A stretch of DNA of 64,000 nt from Bacteroidota bacterium (GTDB taxonomy: Bacteria > Bacteroidota > Bacteroidia > Chitinophagales > Chitinophagaceae), in contig JAKQGX010000004.1 in the NCBI GenBank assembly GCA_029573235.1, positions 1 to 64,000 of the forward strand, written 5' to 3'. The notes beneath the pieces are model-generated. The model was given only the letters and a program-made list of their open reading frames with translations, was not told the origin of the DNA and searched no databases. Positions 27,525-36,781 of the stretch are shown here, piece after piece; position 1 is the stretch's first letter; each line of letters begins with the position of its first letter. Both the position numbers and the translations under genes were made by a program.

Positions 27525-27532
27525 TATTTTTG
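27525..27532 (+). promoter_or_regulatory. -7 promoter element TATTTTTG of parAB
   Basis: TATTTTTG lies 33 bases upstream of the parA ATG. Confidence 0.5.
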
Positions 27533-27565
27533 ATAAAATAACCACATTAGCAACGACAAATTGAT

Positions 27566-28387
27566 ATGGCAAAAATAATAGCAATAGCCAACCAAAAAGG
27601 TGGCGTTGGAAAAACTACTACAGCAATAAACCTAGCTGCTAGCTTGGCAGTATTAGAATATAAAACACTGCTGGTAGATGGCGACCCACAGGCGAATAGC
27701 ACAACCGGTAATGGCTTTGAACTGAAAAACATTCAAGTGAGTCTCTATGATTGTATGGTAAACGAAACACCCGTTAGTCAAGCCATATTAGAAACAGAAA
27801 CACCCAACTTATTCCTACTGCCTTCGCATTTGGACTTGGTAGGTGCCGAGATAGAGCTTATCAATCATCCCAACAGAGAGCACATCATCAAAAACGCCTT
27901 GCAAACCGTAACTCAAGATTATGACTTCATCATCATTGATTGCTCTCCTTCTTTAGGTTTGATAACTGTAAACGCCTTAACCGCTGCGGATAGCGTAGTA
28001 ATACCGGTACAGTGCGAATACTTTGCCTTAGAAGGGTTGGGAAAATTGCTCAACACCATAAAAATCGTACAAGCACGCATAAATACCGGCTTGCAAATAG
28101 AAGGCATCTTAATGACAATGTACGATGGACGTTTGCGCCTCAGCAACCAAGTAGTAGAAGAAATAAAAAATCATTTTGAGGATACGGTGTTCAACACTAT
28201 CATCCATCGCAATACTCGACTAGGAGAAGCCCCCAGCTTTGGAAAACCCGCAATCATGTACGATACAGAAAGTACCGGTGCGGTGAACTACTTGAATTTG
28301 GCTAAAGAAATTCTGCAAAAAAATAACCTTACCAAGATTAAAAACGAAGACAAAGTATTTGAAATAGATGAGCACGAGTCCAAATAA
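27566..28387 (+). CDS. parA: ParA/Soj chromosome-partitioning ATPase
   Basis: The deviant Walker A box KGGVGKTTTAINLAA (residues 11-25), DGDPQANST and the Walker B region IIIDCSPSLG define ParA. The 273-residue length without an extra N-terminal helix-turn-helix fits chromosomal Soj-type proteins, which move ParB-parS complexes by ATP-driven nucleoid binding. Its 3' end overlaps parB by 20 bases, so the two are one operon. Their presence suggests the replication origin may be fairly close, although no dnaA box cluster is visible. Confidence 0.96.
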   Translation: MAKIIAIANQKGGVGKTTTAINLAASLAVLEYKTLLVDGDPQANSTTGNGFELKNIQVSLYDCMVNETPVSQAILETETPNLFLLPSHLDLVGAEIELINHPNREHIIKNALQTVTQDYDFIIIDCSPSLGLITVNALTAADSVVIPVQCEYFALEGLGKLLNTIKIVQARINTGLQIEGILMTMYDGRLRLSNQVVEEIKNHFEDTVFNTIIHRNTRLGEAPSFGKPAIMYDTESTGAVNYLNLAKEILQKNNLTKIKNEDKVFEIDEHESK

Positions 28388-29294
28388 CAACAACAACAAA
28401 AAGCAGGCATTAGGTCGCGGCATCAGAGCACTCCTCAATACGATTGACGACGAGATAAACACGCCCGTTGCCGGCACTACAACCGTGGGCAGCAGTAGCA
28501 ACACCATGCCTCGCATTCCTATTGAACAAATAGAAGTAAACCCCAAGCAACCCCGTCGCGACTTTGACGAGCAGGCATTAAAAGAATTGTCGGAAAGCAT
28601 TGTATTGCACGATGTGATACAACCCATAACGGTCGTAAAAATAAGCCCTAACAAGTACCAACTTATTTCGGGAGAGCGTCGTTGGAGAGCCTCTAAAATG
28701 GCTGGATTAAAAGATATTCCCGCCTACATCCGTACGGCAGATGACCAGCAAATGTTGGAAATGGCTTTATTGGAAAACTTGCAACGGGAAGACCTCAACG
28801 CCATTGAAATAGGACTGAGTTATAAACGACTGATGGACGAATGTGACCTTACACAAGAGCAAGTAGCCGACCGTATGAAAAAAGACCGTAGCACGGTAAC
28901 GAACTACATACGGTTGCTGAAACTCCCTCCTGATATTCAAAAATCAGTAAGAGATGGAGCCATAAGTATGGGGCATGCACGCGCCATCATCAGCCTCGAC
29001 CAAATAGACCAACAACTCTATGTACACCGCGAAACAAAAGAGAAAGGACTTTCGGTACGTCAGGTAGAAGCATTGGTAAAAAGTATGCTCACGGAAGGTA
29101 AATCAGTAGATAACGCTACGGTAGCGAAGTCGGGTATTTTACCGCCGGCATATAAAAGAATTGAAGACAATATGGCTTCACACTTTTCTACCAAAGTAAA
29201 GCTAGACCGAAAGAAAAATGGAAAGGGTATTATCCAAATTGAGTTTTATAACGACAACGATTTGGAACGCATTTTAGAAAAAATGAGCTTGTAA
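28368..29294 (+). CDS. parB: ParB/Spo0J chromosome-partitioning protein
   Basis: The N-terminal region (ALGRGIRALLN) is the ParA-contact segment. The ParB/Srx CTPase domain follows (IPIEQIEVNPKQPRRDFDE, LISGERRWRASK, ALLENLQREDLNAIEI), then the helix-turn-helix (TQEQVADRMKKDRSTVTNYIRLLKLP, SMGHARAII). The C-terminal part resembles the dimerisation domain. It binds parS sites and loads SMC. No copy of the consensus parS palindrome was noticed in the window. Length and domain order are normal. Confidence 0.96.
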   Translation: MSTSPNNNNNKKQALGRGIRALLNTIDDEINTPVAGTTTVGSSSNTMPRIPIEQIEVNPKQPRRDFDEQALKELSESIVLHDVIQPITVVKISPNKYQLISGERRWRASKMAGLKDIPAYIRTADDQQMLEMALLENLQREDLNAIEIGLSYKRLMDECDLTQEQVADRMKKDRSTVTNYIRLLKLPPDIQKSVRDGAISMGHARAIISLDQIDQQLYVHRETKEKGLSVRQVEALVKSMLTEGKSVDNATVAKSGILPPAYKRIEDNMASHFSTKVKLDRKKNGKGIIQIEFYNDNDLERILEKMSL

Positions 29295-29356
29295 TAATCC
29301 ATTAATTTAGTTTACACACTCACATTTTTTCATCTGTACTAATCGAAAATCATACT

Positions 29357-29845
29357 ATGAGCATACGTATTCTTGTTACCGGCGGCACCTTCGATAAAGA
29401 ATATGACATGATAAACGGGAAGCTTCACTTCGAAGAAACCCATGTTCCTGAAATGTTGAAATTGGGGCGATGTACCTTGAACGTAGAAATCAGAACAGTA
29501 ATGATGATAGACAGCTTGGAGATGACAGATGCCGATAGAGAATTACTGCTACATAATTGCAAAGCTGCTCCGGAAGATAAAATACTCATCACACACGGCA
29601 CCGATACGATGGCGCAAACCGCCGCTTATCTGGCTAAAGAGCAACTGGACAAAACCATTGTCATTACCGGCGCCATGATACCGTATAAGTTTGGCAGTTC
29701 GGATGGTTTTTTCAACCTGGGAGCCGCTATGGCGTTTTTGCAAACACTGCCCACCGGTGTATATGTAGCCATGAATGGACGCTACTATCATTGGGATAAT
29801 GTAGTGAAGAATAAAAAAACAGGATACTTCGAAGAGCTGTCTTAA
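29357..29845 (+). CDS. Asparaginase N-terminal-domain protein (single-domain form)
   Basis: The protein carries the two asparaginase signatures: ILVTGGTFDKEYD at the N-terminus with the catalytic Thr, and ILITHGTDTMAQTAAYL with the second Thr-Asp pair. It ends at residue 162, about half the length of classical L-asparaginases, so the C-terminal domain is absent. Such short, single-domain homologues occur in Bacteroidota and Proteobacteria, so this is probably natural and not truncated, as the end is followed by a clean terminator. Substrate and activity are uncertain. Confidence 0.8.
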   Translation: MSIRILVTGGTFDKEYDMINGKLHFEETHVPEMLKLGRCTLNVEIRTVMMIDSLEMTDADRELLLHNCKAAPEDKILITHGTDTMAQTAAYLAKEQLDKTIVITGAMIPYKFGSSDGFFNLGAAMAFLQTLPTGVYVAMNGRYYHWDNVVKNKKTGYFEELS

Positions 29846-29882
29846 CCACGAAAAGCCACATTAATTAGCCACCATATTATAG

Positions 29883-29919
29883 TGAATGAGGGGTTCAGCA
29901 AAGCTGAACCCCTCATTCA
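29883..29919. terminator. 17-bp bidirectional hairpin
   Basis: TGAATGAGGGGTTCAGC and its exact complement flank AAA between convergent genes ending at 29845 and 29937. It can terminate transcripts from both sides. Confidence 0.7.
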
Positions 29920-29936
29920 TTATAGGGCAATACTAC

Positions 29937-31964
29937 CTAAAATAATTTGTAGCGAATACCAGCATAAAAACTTCTACCCATGATGGGTCCCCAAACCAGT
30001 GATGCATCAAAGTCGGCACTGTATGGATTATCATACGACGTTATCGGATGGTGCTGCATGTAATTGGTGATATTCTCTGCACCCACATAGATGTCCAACA
30101 CTTCTTTAAATGTCTTTGTGATTTGTGCGTTCATCAACACATACGATGGCGAATAATACTCCTTCCGTTGGTTGGCATGGTCATGTCTTGCCGGTACCAA
30201 TTTCGGTCCTATCCATTGAACCGTATAATCAAACTTCCATTGGTTGCGGGTTTCATAGCCAATGTTTGCAAAGGCTCTATGTGCCGACACCAAAGGTTTT
30301 TCCTTTAGTACACCGTTGTAAGTAGTCTTCACATCATACCAGCGATATGCCAGTCGAATGTCTAAGTTGCGGAGTATTTCATAATCTAACTGTGCTTGAA
30401 AACTATGAGCATACGACTTTCCATTTAGGTTATAAAACTCTACAAAATGGGTATCAGAGTAAAGATCTACTACAATCTGATTTTTAAAATCGGTGTAATA
30501 ATAATCAACAGTAAAGGCTCCATCCCTATAATTCAATTGGAATTTTTGTGTAAAGTTCAGCCCGTAATTCCAAGCTACTTCCGGGCGCAACCCATATGCT
30601 TTGCTATCGGATGGATGGCTAATGATAAAGCCTCTACCACTGGCCATATAACCCATATTCTCGGCAAAGATGTTGGCGGTGCGTTGCGCCCTGCCAATAG
30701 ATGCTCTCAAAGCAGACTTGGGAAAGGGAGCATAACGAACGTGTAAACGCGGTGTAACAAAAGCACCAAACAAGTTGTTGTAATCTACACGAAGACCGGC
30801 AACCATATTAAATTTTTCAGAAGCCGTGTAGCTATATTCTGTAAAGGCTCCGGGTACCACTTCTTGTCTTTTGTACAACGAATCGATATAAGCTTCGCGG
30901 TAATTATCTACCATACTGCTCAACCCAAACTTGATAACATGATTGGTGTTTTTGATGATAGATTGATAAATGAGATTGGCATAAAAGCTTTTTTGTATTC
31001 CATCATAATTTGCCAAACCATACTTTGCATCTTGGTTGTGGTACACACCGGATAGTTGTAATCCTATGCTGGTAGCGGGTTTGTTCTGAAATATTCTTGC
31101 CAGTTTTGCCCAGCCTTCTACCCTACGCGTGTCTAGTTCAAAACCCCAAGGCATATTCAACCCTTCTTTCATCCCTTTTTTATAATCCATTTGTCCGCCT
31201 ACGTTGTCGATATATATTCCCTTCACGCCGGCTTGTACCTCCCAACCTTTGGGCGAAAACCAAATCCATCTATTAGCACCTACGAACTGCTTATCCAAGG
31301 GCTGGTCCATAAACCCATCTTTGTTACCATCTATTCTATCCCATTGCGAACGCCCATGAAGAAAGAAGTTGGTCGAAAGGTTGTCGTTTATTTTTATTTT
31401 ATGAACAATGTTTCCTTCGGAACGTGCTTGTGAATTTTGATAGAGGTTAAAATGCCATTTCTCTTCTTTGTCTTCAAAAGGTTTGCGCCATTCAACATTT
31501 ATTTGTCCGGCGACACTTTCAAAACCATTGACTACACTACCGGTGCCTTTACTAAGTTGCATACTTTCTACAAAGGTGCCGGGTGTAAAAGTCAATCCGG
31601 TAATGGAACCCAATCCACGGTTGTCGGGAATGTTTTCGCGAGTGATCGATGTATAGGCACCGGCAAGCCCTAACATCTGAATCTGCTTATATCCTGTTAC
31701 GGCATCGGTAAAACCTACATCAACGGAAGGCGTTGTTTCAAAGCTTTCACTTAGGTTACAACAAGCCGCTTTCAACAATTCTTTGTTGCTTATCTTCTCC
31801 TTTTTCATAGGGTCGTATAAGCTAATGGTTGTCGTTGCTTGCTTTTGACGGATATATACTTCGTCCAAGTCCTTTTCTCTTGTGGTAGTATCTTGTGCGC
31901 TGACAGTAGCCGTAGCCATCCAAATAGCAATCCCTGTCAGCATGTAGCTGTGTATCTTTTTCAT
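29937..31964 (-). CDS. TonB-dependent receptor, probably heavy-metal (copper) related
   Basis: The signal peptide ends in TVSAQ and is followed by a plug domain with the unusual motif LLKAACCNLSESFETTPSVDV and QIQMLGLAGAYTSI. A barrel of about 22 strands ends in FYAGIRYKLF. Unlike the receptor at 21430 it has no carboxypeptidase-regulatory domain. The CCNLSESFETTPSVDVGFTDAVTG plug is typical of Bacteroidota receptors encoded beside heavy-metal-associated proteins. The next genes upstream on this strand are an HMA-domain protein (24-base gap) and a HYC_CC_PP protein, so the set probably handles copper or a similar metal. Confidence 0.88.
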   Translation of the reverse strand: MKKIHSYMLTGIAIWMATATVSAQDTTTREKDLDEVYIRQKQATTTISLYDPMKKEKISNKELLKAACCNLSESFETTPSVDVGFTDAVTGYKQIQMLGLAGAYTSITRENIPDNRGLGSITGLTFTPGTFVESMQLSKGTGSVVNGFESVAGQINVEWRKPFEDKEEKWHFNLYQNSQARSEGNIVHKIKINDNLSTNFFLHGRSQWDRIDGNKDGFMDQPLDKQFVGANRWIWFSPKGWEVQAGVKGIYIDNVGGQMDYKKGMKEGLNMPWGFELDTRRVEGWAKLARIFQNKPATSIGLQLSGVYHNQDAKYGLANYDGIQKSFYANLIYQSIIKNTNHVIKFGLSSMVDNYREAYIDSLYKRQEVVPGAFTEYSYTASEKFNMVAGLRVDYNNLFGAFVTPRLHVRYAPFPKSALRASIGRAQRTANIFAENMGYMASGRGFIISHPSDSKAYGLRPEVAWNYGLNFTQKFQLNYRDGAFTVDYYYTDFKNQIVVDLYSDTHFVEFYNLNGKSYAHSFQAQLDYEILRNLDIRLAYRWYDVKTTYNGVLKEKPLVSAHRAFANIGYETRNQWKFDYTVQWIGPKLVPARHDHANQRKEYYSPSYVLMNAQITKTFKEVLDIYVGAENITNYMQHHPITSYDNPYSADFDASLVWGPIMGRSFYAGIRYKLF

Positions 31965-31988
31965 GTTTGCAAATTCAAGAATGAGGGA

Positions 31989-32333
31989 TTAATGATGGCA
32001 CTCTTCCGTTTTGTAATGACAGCACTTAGGCAGTTTTTCGTAGTCGGCTTCCTTTGCCTCGTAAAGTGGTGTGTTGTGTCCGGCTTTGGCTATGCTTTGT
32101 TGAATAGCTTCAACATTAGTTTTTGCACTGTTATAGACCACTACAATTTTATGGTCGGCTTTGTTCCAATCGGCACGTTTCACCCCTATGATATAGGCTG
32201 CATTTTCGATACGCTTTTTACACATATCGCAATTACCATCTACAGAAAAAGTATCCGTTTTAATATCTCCTTTTGCTTGTGCAGAAGTAATAGCCATAAG
32301 TATGATGGCTATGATAGAAATGAGTTGTTTCAT
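31989..32333 (-). CDS. Periplasmic heavy-metal-associated (HMA) domain protein with Cys/His tail
   Basis: A signal peptide (IAIILMAITSAQA) precedes one HMA domain, whose metal site GNCDMCKKRIE has the CxxC spacing of copper chaperones. The C-terminus ends with KCCHYKTEECHH, a second potential metal site that is not part of the standard HMA fold. It likely binds or delivers copper in the periplasm. It is between the HYC_CC_PP gene (upstream) and the TonB receptor (downstream), all on the minus strand. Confidence 0.85.
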   Translation of the reverse strand: MKQLISIIAIILMAITSAQAKGDIKTDTFSVDGNCDMCKKRIENAAYIIGVKRADWNKADHKIVVVYNSAKTNVEAIQQSIAKAGHNTPLYEAKEADYEKLPKCCHYKTEECHH

Positions 32334-32522
32334 CTTTTACGATTTTTTGAATGATTAATATTGCATCTAATATTTGAATGGTTCTAAGGCAACCATTGGT
32401 TAGGTCAATAGATTATTGAGAAAACTTTAGAGAGTTGGGTAGCAAGCCTCCCACATTACCCCTTTGGAAAGCACTATAATAAAAAGCTTAGGTGCATTCA
32501 ATCAATAATCAAACAAGATGTA

Positions 32523-32936
32523 TTAACCGTAGTACGTAAAAGAAGAGAATAGCTTATAAAGCGGTATGGATTGCCAATTACCGGGTGGTGCGTTGGCATC
32601 ATGAATTACGTTGTTGGAGGTGCCGTTGAGCAACGCTGCATTCTGCAATGCATAAGTAAAAGGAGTAGGTAGCAAAGCAGTTGAAGAGAGATAGATCACC
32701 TTATATGGCGATACCGTAATCTGTTCGCTGGCTACTTGCGACTTAATTATTTTTTCTTTGCAGCAATTATCCGCAGGTGTACTTTCATCATCACAACTAT
32801 CGTCTTCGCAACCATCGGTTTGGCTAGCTATTGCCCAAGATTCTATCGTATCACCACAATAATGCAAGGTTACATGAATGCCCAAAGAGGCAATCATGTA
32901 GAGCACTAATAAGGGTATGACGATAATCTTTTTCAT
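32523..32936 (-). CDS. HYC_CC_PP family protein
   Basis: The 137-residue exported protein has the family's defining HYCGD motif after the signal segment (LGIHVTLHYCGD), then a paired Cys (NCCKEK) and a Pro-Pro near the C-terminus (NAPPGNW). It also has acidic Cys-rich sequence (DGCEDDSCDDES) able to bind metal. The family occurs in Bacteroidota beside HMA proteins and TonB receptors, as here, and is thought to be metal related. It begins the three-gene minus-strand set and is divergent from the thioesterase gene. Confidence 0.82.
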   Translation of the reverse strand: MKKIIVIPLLVLYMIASLGIHVTLHYCGDTIESWAIASQTDGCEDDSCDDESTPADNCCKEKIIKSQVASEQITVSPYKVIYLSSTALLPTPFTYALQNAALLNGTSNNVIHDANAPPGNWQSIPLYKLFSSFTYYG

Positions 32937-33014
32937 GAATGTTTTGCAAACATACGCAATAATCCAGAAACGGTATTTGCATATAAGCCTGCAAGTTTTG
33001 CATTATTTTGTAGC

Positions 33015-33413
33015 ATGAAAAATCCATTTTCTATTGGTGCCCAAAAAGAATATCGCCACATTGTTACCCCTGCTGACTTTGCTCGGTTTGATACAGGCGA
33101 AGTACATGCCGTATATGCTACTTTCTCTTTAGCACGTGATGCCGAATGGAGCGGGCGGCTTTTTGTTTTAGAAATGAAAGAGGAAACTGAAGAGGGCATC
33201 GGAACAGGTATTACTGTAGTGCACCATTCGCCGGCAGTAGCAGGAGACGAAGTAGTTTTTACCGCCACTCTCACTGCTGTTAATGGCAACGAAGTAGTAA
33301 CGGAATATATAGCACAAGTGGGTAATCGAATTATCGCAACCGGCGAGCAAAAGCAAAAAATAGTCTTAAAAGAAAAGCTGAACCAGTTGTTTGAACAACT
33401 GAGGCAAGCATAG
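33015..33413 (+). CDS. Hot-dog thioesterase-like protein (FlK-like)
   Basis: The 132-residue product has a hot-dog layout: RHIVTPADFARFDTGEVHAVYATFSLARDAEW, then ETEEGIGTGITVVHHSPAVAGDEVVF, where the acid and His are placed as in fluoroacetyl-CoA thioesterase FlK-like proteins, and a final strand pair (YIAQVGNRIIATGEQ). It would hydrolyse an acyl-CoA in the cytoplasm; the substrate is unknown. It stands alone between a divergent metal-binding gene and a convergent peptidase gene. Confidence 0.72.
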   Translation: MKNPFSIGAQKEYRHIVTPADFARFDTGEVHAVYATFSLARDAEWSGRLFVLEMKEETEEGIGTGITVVHHSPAVAGDEVVFTATLTAVNGNEVVTEYIAQVGNRIIATGEQKQKIVLKEKLNQLFEQLRQA

Positions 33414-33482
33414 TAAAAAGGTCATTGCACACTTCCACTTTATTAGATATTCCAAAAATGAAAACAGCGTATACTCACAAAA

Positions 33483-33513
33483 CAAATGCGCTTCAGTAAT
33501 CGAAGCGCATTTG
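33483..33513. terminator. 12-bp hairpin between convergent genes
   Basis: CAAATGCGCTTC and its complement flank AGTAATC, between genes ending at 33413 (+) and 33543 (-). A-rich sequence to the left supports termination of the minus-strand peptidase gene. Confidence 0.6.
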
Positions 33514-33542
33514 CATAAATGACTAAATTCCTTTGACGTTTA

Positions 33543-36341
33543 CTATTTTTCCGGCATCATCAACGCACGAATCAGGTTTTTGTTGATAAGGTATTTATTA
33601 GCCACTTTAGTAAGGGTATCCGGTGTGATGGCATTAATGCGTGCTTCCAGGTTTAGAATATTAGCCGAAGGCAATCCATATTGTTGGTATTTGCTGAGGC
33701 TGGACAACCAATAGCTATTCGTCTTTACCCCTACTTTATATTTTTGAATTGAGGTTTCCGTTGCCTTCTTCAGTTCTTCTGCTTGGATATTTCCGGGCTT
33801 TTTCACTGTTTCAATTATTTCGCTAAAGGCATTTTGCACCTTTGCAACATTCTCGGGGCCACAAGGCAAGTAGCTTTGCATTGAGAATTTTTCTTTGGGA
33901 AATTTCTGCAACCTAAAGCCAACACCACCACCATATATAGCACTCATTTTCTCACGAATGGTATCGGTGATACGGTTGTTCACCACTTCTGTCAATAGGC
34001 TTAAGGCTAGTTCGTCTTGCTGTACATAAGGTGTGTAAAAGAAGGCAATATCCGTTACTGTGCTCTTAGGTTCGGTGCCGGCATGTGCTGTAAATTGGTG
34101 AACACCGGTTATTGGTTCAATGCCAAGGTCTTTATACTTGTTGGCAACCACTTTGCTTCCAAGCCCACCAATATATTTCTCTACAAGTCCTTTAAATTCT
34201 TTTTCAGGAATGCTGCCTACGAAGAAATAATTCATGCCATTGGCTGTATTGAAACGCTGGTTGTAAAAGGCAACAGCATGATCCATATTTATAGCTTCAT
34301 AGTCTTGCGCTGTAGGTATTTCTTTTACACGAGGATTATTTCGGTACATAAAATTATTAAGCGTATCACCGAAATAGCTTTCCGGATTGGATTTGAGCTG
34401 TGCTATTAGTTGAATTTGTCTGTCCTTAAACGACTGAAACGCATCTGCATCTTTACGGGGCGAGGTACTTTTTAAGTAAAGCAATTGCAAAGCGGTTTCT
34501 AAATCTTTCACTGTAGAGCTGCCTCTTACATAATCGCCGTTCATGTCCAGCCAAGTACTTACATTAACGGTTTTGCCTTGTAAGAATTTTTGCAAATCGG
34601 TGCTGGAGAATGCACCATATCCCATCTCATCTACTACATTATTGGAATAGTCAGCACTTTGATAATCGGTACCGGTATAGGTAGATGACCCACCCCAACG
34701 GTATCCGGAGAAAATAATTTCATCGTTTTTGAAATCCGTTTTCTTGTACGTCACTTTTGCGCCATTGCTGAGTGTCCATGTTGTTGTTTGGATGATTGCG
34801 TCTTTCACTTCCTTCACTACCTTGCCGGGCTTGGGTTGTTGTGCCAACAATTGTTTGGGAAGTTCTTTTTCTTGATAAGCGGTCACCTCTGCTTTCAAAC
34901 TATTATCTACATAAGATTGTACTTGTGCATCAGTTGGCAAGTTGTCAGCTGCTTTGGTAGTTACTAAAGCAAAGTAGCGCTTGTCAATATCAATCTTATC
35001 TTTTTGTTTGTTGACTTCATCCAATGTAATGGTTGGAAGCTTTTCTTTTACAAATTGATATTCCCATTCAATACCGGGTACACATTCATTGGTGAGAAAA
35101 TGGCGCACCAATTCATCTACTTTTGTTTTGGATTCAGTCTTGTCTCTTTCATTGTACATCTTCTCGTAGCCTGCTAATAAGGTGGCTTTCGCACGCTCTA
35201 ATTCTGATGCTGTAAAGCCGAATTTTTTTACTTTCACGGCTTCTTTTACGATGGCTTCTATAGCCGGTTCTATTTTGTCGTTACCACAGATAGCAGCTAG
35301 TTGAAAGTTTTCGGTAAAACGTGCAAAACCGCCACCAAAGCCACCAAAGCCAAAGATAAAGGGAGGGTTTGGAGCTGACTTCAATTCATCCAAGCGAGCA
35401 GCAAGCATGGCATTAAATAGGTTTTGTTCTACCTCATCCAAATAGCCTGCTGCGGTAGTTGCCGGATGCTTAGAAACCGTATTTCCAATTACCTGAACCA
35501 TGGTATAGGGTTGCTCTTTATCACTCACGACCATCGCTTTACTAGCGGTGCGGGAGGGGATTTCAAAGCTTTGCGGACGGGGACGTTCGTTGGTGGGGTT
35601 TTTAAATCCGGAGAATTTTTCTTTTATCAATCGCTCTGCTTCCGCCGGTTCTATATCACCCACTACCATTACGGCTTGCAAATTGGGACGGTACCAATCA
35701 CGGTAAAAACGCTTAATCGCATCGTGTTTAAAGGTTTTTAATAATTCTTCATCACCAATGGGCAATCTTTTTGCATACAACGAGCCATTCAAGTATTCGG
35801 GAAGCCACTTCTTCATCATGCGGTCACCGGCACCTTTACCCAAACGGCTTTCTTCCAATACCACACTTCTTTCTTTGTCGATGTCATCATTTTCAAGCAA
35901 GGCTGCTCCCGACCAATCAGCTAATATCTGGAACCCTTGTTCTATTTTTTTCTTATCGTCTGCAGGTATTGGGAGGATATATACGGTTTCATCAAAACTG
36001 GTATAGGCATTCAAATCAGCACCAAATTCCACACCTATGCTTTGCAAATAATGCACCACTTCGTTTTTAGGAAAATGCTTAGAGCCATTGAAGTTCATGT
36101 GCTCCAAGAGATGCGCCAAACCTAATTGGTCATTATCTTCCAAGATAGAGCCGGCATTAACCGCCAGACGTAGTTCAATTTTCTTTTCAGGCTTTTTGTT
36201 TTGAACAATGAAGTACTTCAATCCATTGGGCAGTTGTCCCGTTTTGATGTTGCTATTCATCGGAATCTTGTCTGTCTGCCCAACCGATAAGAAAGGCAAC
36301 AACATCAAAAATCCGCATAGCAAACTAATGTAACGTTTCAT
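33543..36341 (-). CDS. M16 family (insulinase-like) metallopeptidase
   Basis: The inverted zinc motif HLLEH (in LGLAHLLEHMNFNGSKHF) marks the active N-terminal M16 domain, with the downstream Glu in the ERSVVLEE region. The chain continues as the four-part M16B/C layout with a second, inactive half (from about residue 480). A signal peptide (LLCGFLMLLPFLSVGQ) sends it to the periplasm. The track start at 36377 lies upstream of a TACATTTG element at 36366-36373, so translation begins at 36341, giving 932 residues, normal for the family. It cleaves peptides inside a closing chamber. Confidence 0.92.
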   Translation of the reverse strand: MKRYISLLCGFLMLLPFLSVGQTDKIPMNSNIKTGQLPNGLKYFIVQNKKPEKKIELRLAVNAGSILEDNDQLGLAHLLEHMNFNGSKHFPKNEVVHYLQSIGVEFGADLNAYTSFDETVYILPIPADDKKKIEQGFQILADWSGAALLENDDIDKERSVVLEESRLGKGAGDRMMKKWLPEYLNGSLYAKRLPIGDEELLKTFKHDAIKRFYRDWYRPNLQAVMVVGDIEPAEAERLIKEKFSGFKNPTNERPRPQSFEIPSRTASKAMVVSDKEQPYTMVQVIGNTVSKHPATTAAGYLDEVEQNLFNAMLAARLDELKSAPNPPFIFGFGGFGGGFARFTENFQLAAICGNDKIEPAIEAIVKEAVKVKKFGFTASELERAKATLLAGYEKMYNERDKTESKTKVDELVRHFLTNECVPGIEWEYQFVKEKLPTITLDEVNKQKDKIDIDKRYFALVTTKAADNLPTDAQVQSYVDNSLKAEVTAYQEKELPKQLLAQQPKPGKVVKEVKDAIIQTTTWTLSNGAKVTYKKTDFKNDEIIFSGYRWGGSSTYTGTDYQSADYSNNVVDEMGYGAFSSTDLQKFLQGKTVNVSTWLDMNGDYVRGSSTVKDLETALQLLYLKSTSPRKDADAFQSFKDRQIQLIAQLKSNPESYFGDTLNNFMYRNNPRVKEIPTAQDYEAINMDHAVAFYNQRFNTANGMNYFFVGSIPEKEFKGLVEKYIGGLGSKVVANKYKDLGIEPITGVHQFTAHAGTEPKSTVTDIAFFYTPYVQQDELALSLLTEVVNNRITDTIREKMSAIYGGGVGFRLQKFPKEKFSMQSYLPCGPENVAKVQNAFSEIIETVKKPGNIQAEELKKATETSIQKYKVGVKTNSYWLSSLSKYQQYGLPSANILNLEARINAITPDTLTKVANKYLINKNLIRALMMPEK

Positions 36342-36365
36342 GTAAAATGTGTTTTTTTGAAAGGG

Positions 36366-36373
36366 CAAATGTA
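36366..36373 (-). promoter_or_regulatory. -7 promoter element TACATTTG of the M16 gene
   Basis: TACATTTG (minus) lies 24 bases before the ATG at 36341 and rules out the longer ORF. Confidence 0.55.
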
Positions 36374-36472
36374 ACATAGCCTTTGCAGAGTTGCTCTTTT
36401 TATGATTTCTTTTTAACGAAGCGAGTCGAAAAACTATTTGTAAGAATCAATTTACATAGGATAGCAGGCAAC

Positions 36473-36496
36473 AAAAAAGCCACCCGATGGGGCAGC
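36473..36496 (-). terminator. Intrinsic terminator of tRNA-Ser
   Basis: On the minus strand GCTGCCC, loop CATC and GGGTGGC form a 7-bp stem followed by TTTTTT, ending 9 bases after the tRNA. Confidence 0.8.
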
Positions 36497-36504
36497 TTTT
36501 GCAG

Positions 36505-36591
36505 CGGAGACGGCGAGATTCGAACTCGCGATACAGTTTCCCGTATACACACTTTCCAGGCGTGCTCCTTCAACCACTCGGACACGTCTCC
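36505..36591 (-). tRNA. tRNA-Ser (anticodon GGA)
   Basis: The minus strand folds as a class II tRNA: acceptor GGAGACG with CGTCTCC, D arm with CCGAGTGGTTGAAGG, anticodon stem CACGC/GTGTG around loop CTGGAAA (anticodon GGA, reading UCC and UCU), a long variable arm (TATACGG/CTGTAT) as in tRNA-Ser, and T arm GCGAG TTCGAAT CTCGC. CCA is not encoded. Two ORF-track entries over this site are shadows. Confidence 0.97.
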
Positions 36592-36721
36592 CGGTCAAAG
36601 GACGGCAAAGGTAACAGTAAATCATTTATTTCTTTAAATATTTTTTATGTTGATAGCATACGGCTTTTCTTGTTGTAAAACACATGAGGTTTGTATGATT
36701 CAATGACCTCTGATATCAAAG

Positions 36722-36752
36722 AAAAACCCTCATACAAAATATTGCATGAGGG
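36722..36752 (-). terminator. Intrinsic terminator of pnp
   Basis: On the minus strand CCCTCATGC and GTATGAGGG pair (one G-U) around AATATTTT and are followed by TTTTTC, 30 bases after the pnp stop. Confidence 0.8.
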
Positions 36753-36781
36753 CATTGTTATCCGATACCTTCGTTAAGATA

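Noticed and set aside
27566-29294. Search for parS or an origin near parAB
   Set aside because: No copy of the GTTTCACGTGAAAC palindrome or cluster of DnaA boxes was noticed by eye.
9814-29919. Hairpins at 9814 and 29883 share an AGC-NNN-GCT core and were considered as a repeat family
   Set aside because: The outer arms are unrelated and both sit between convergent genes, so ordinary terminators explain them.
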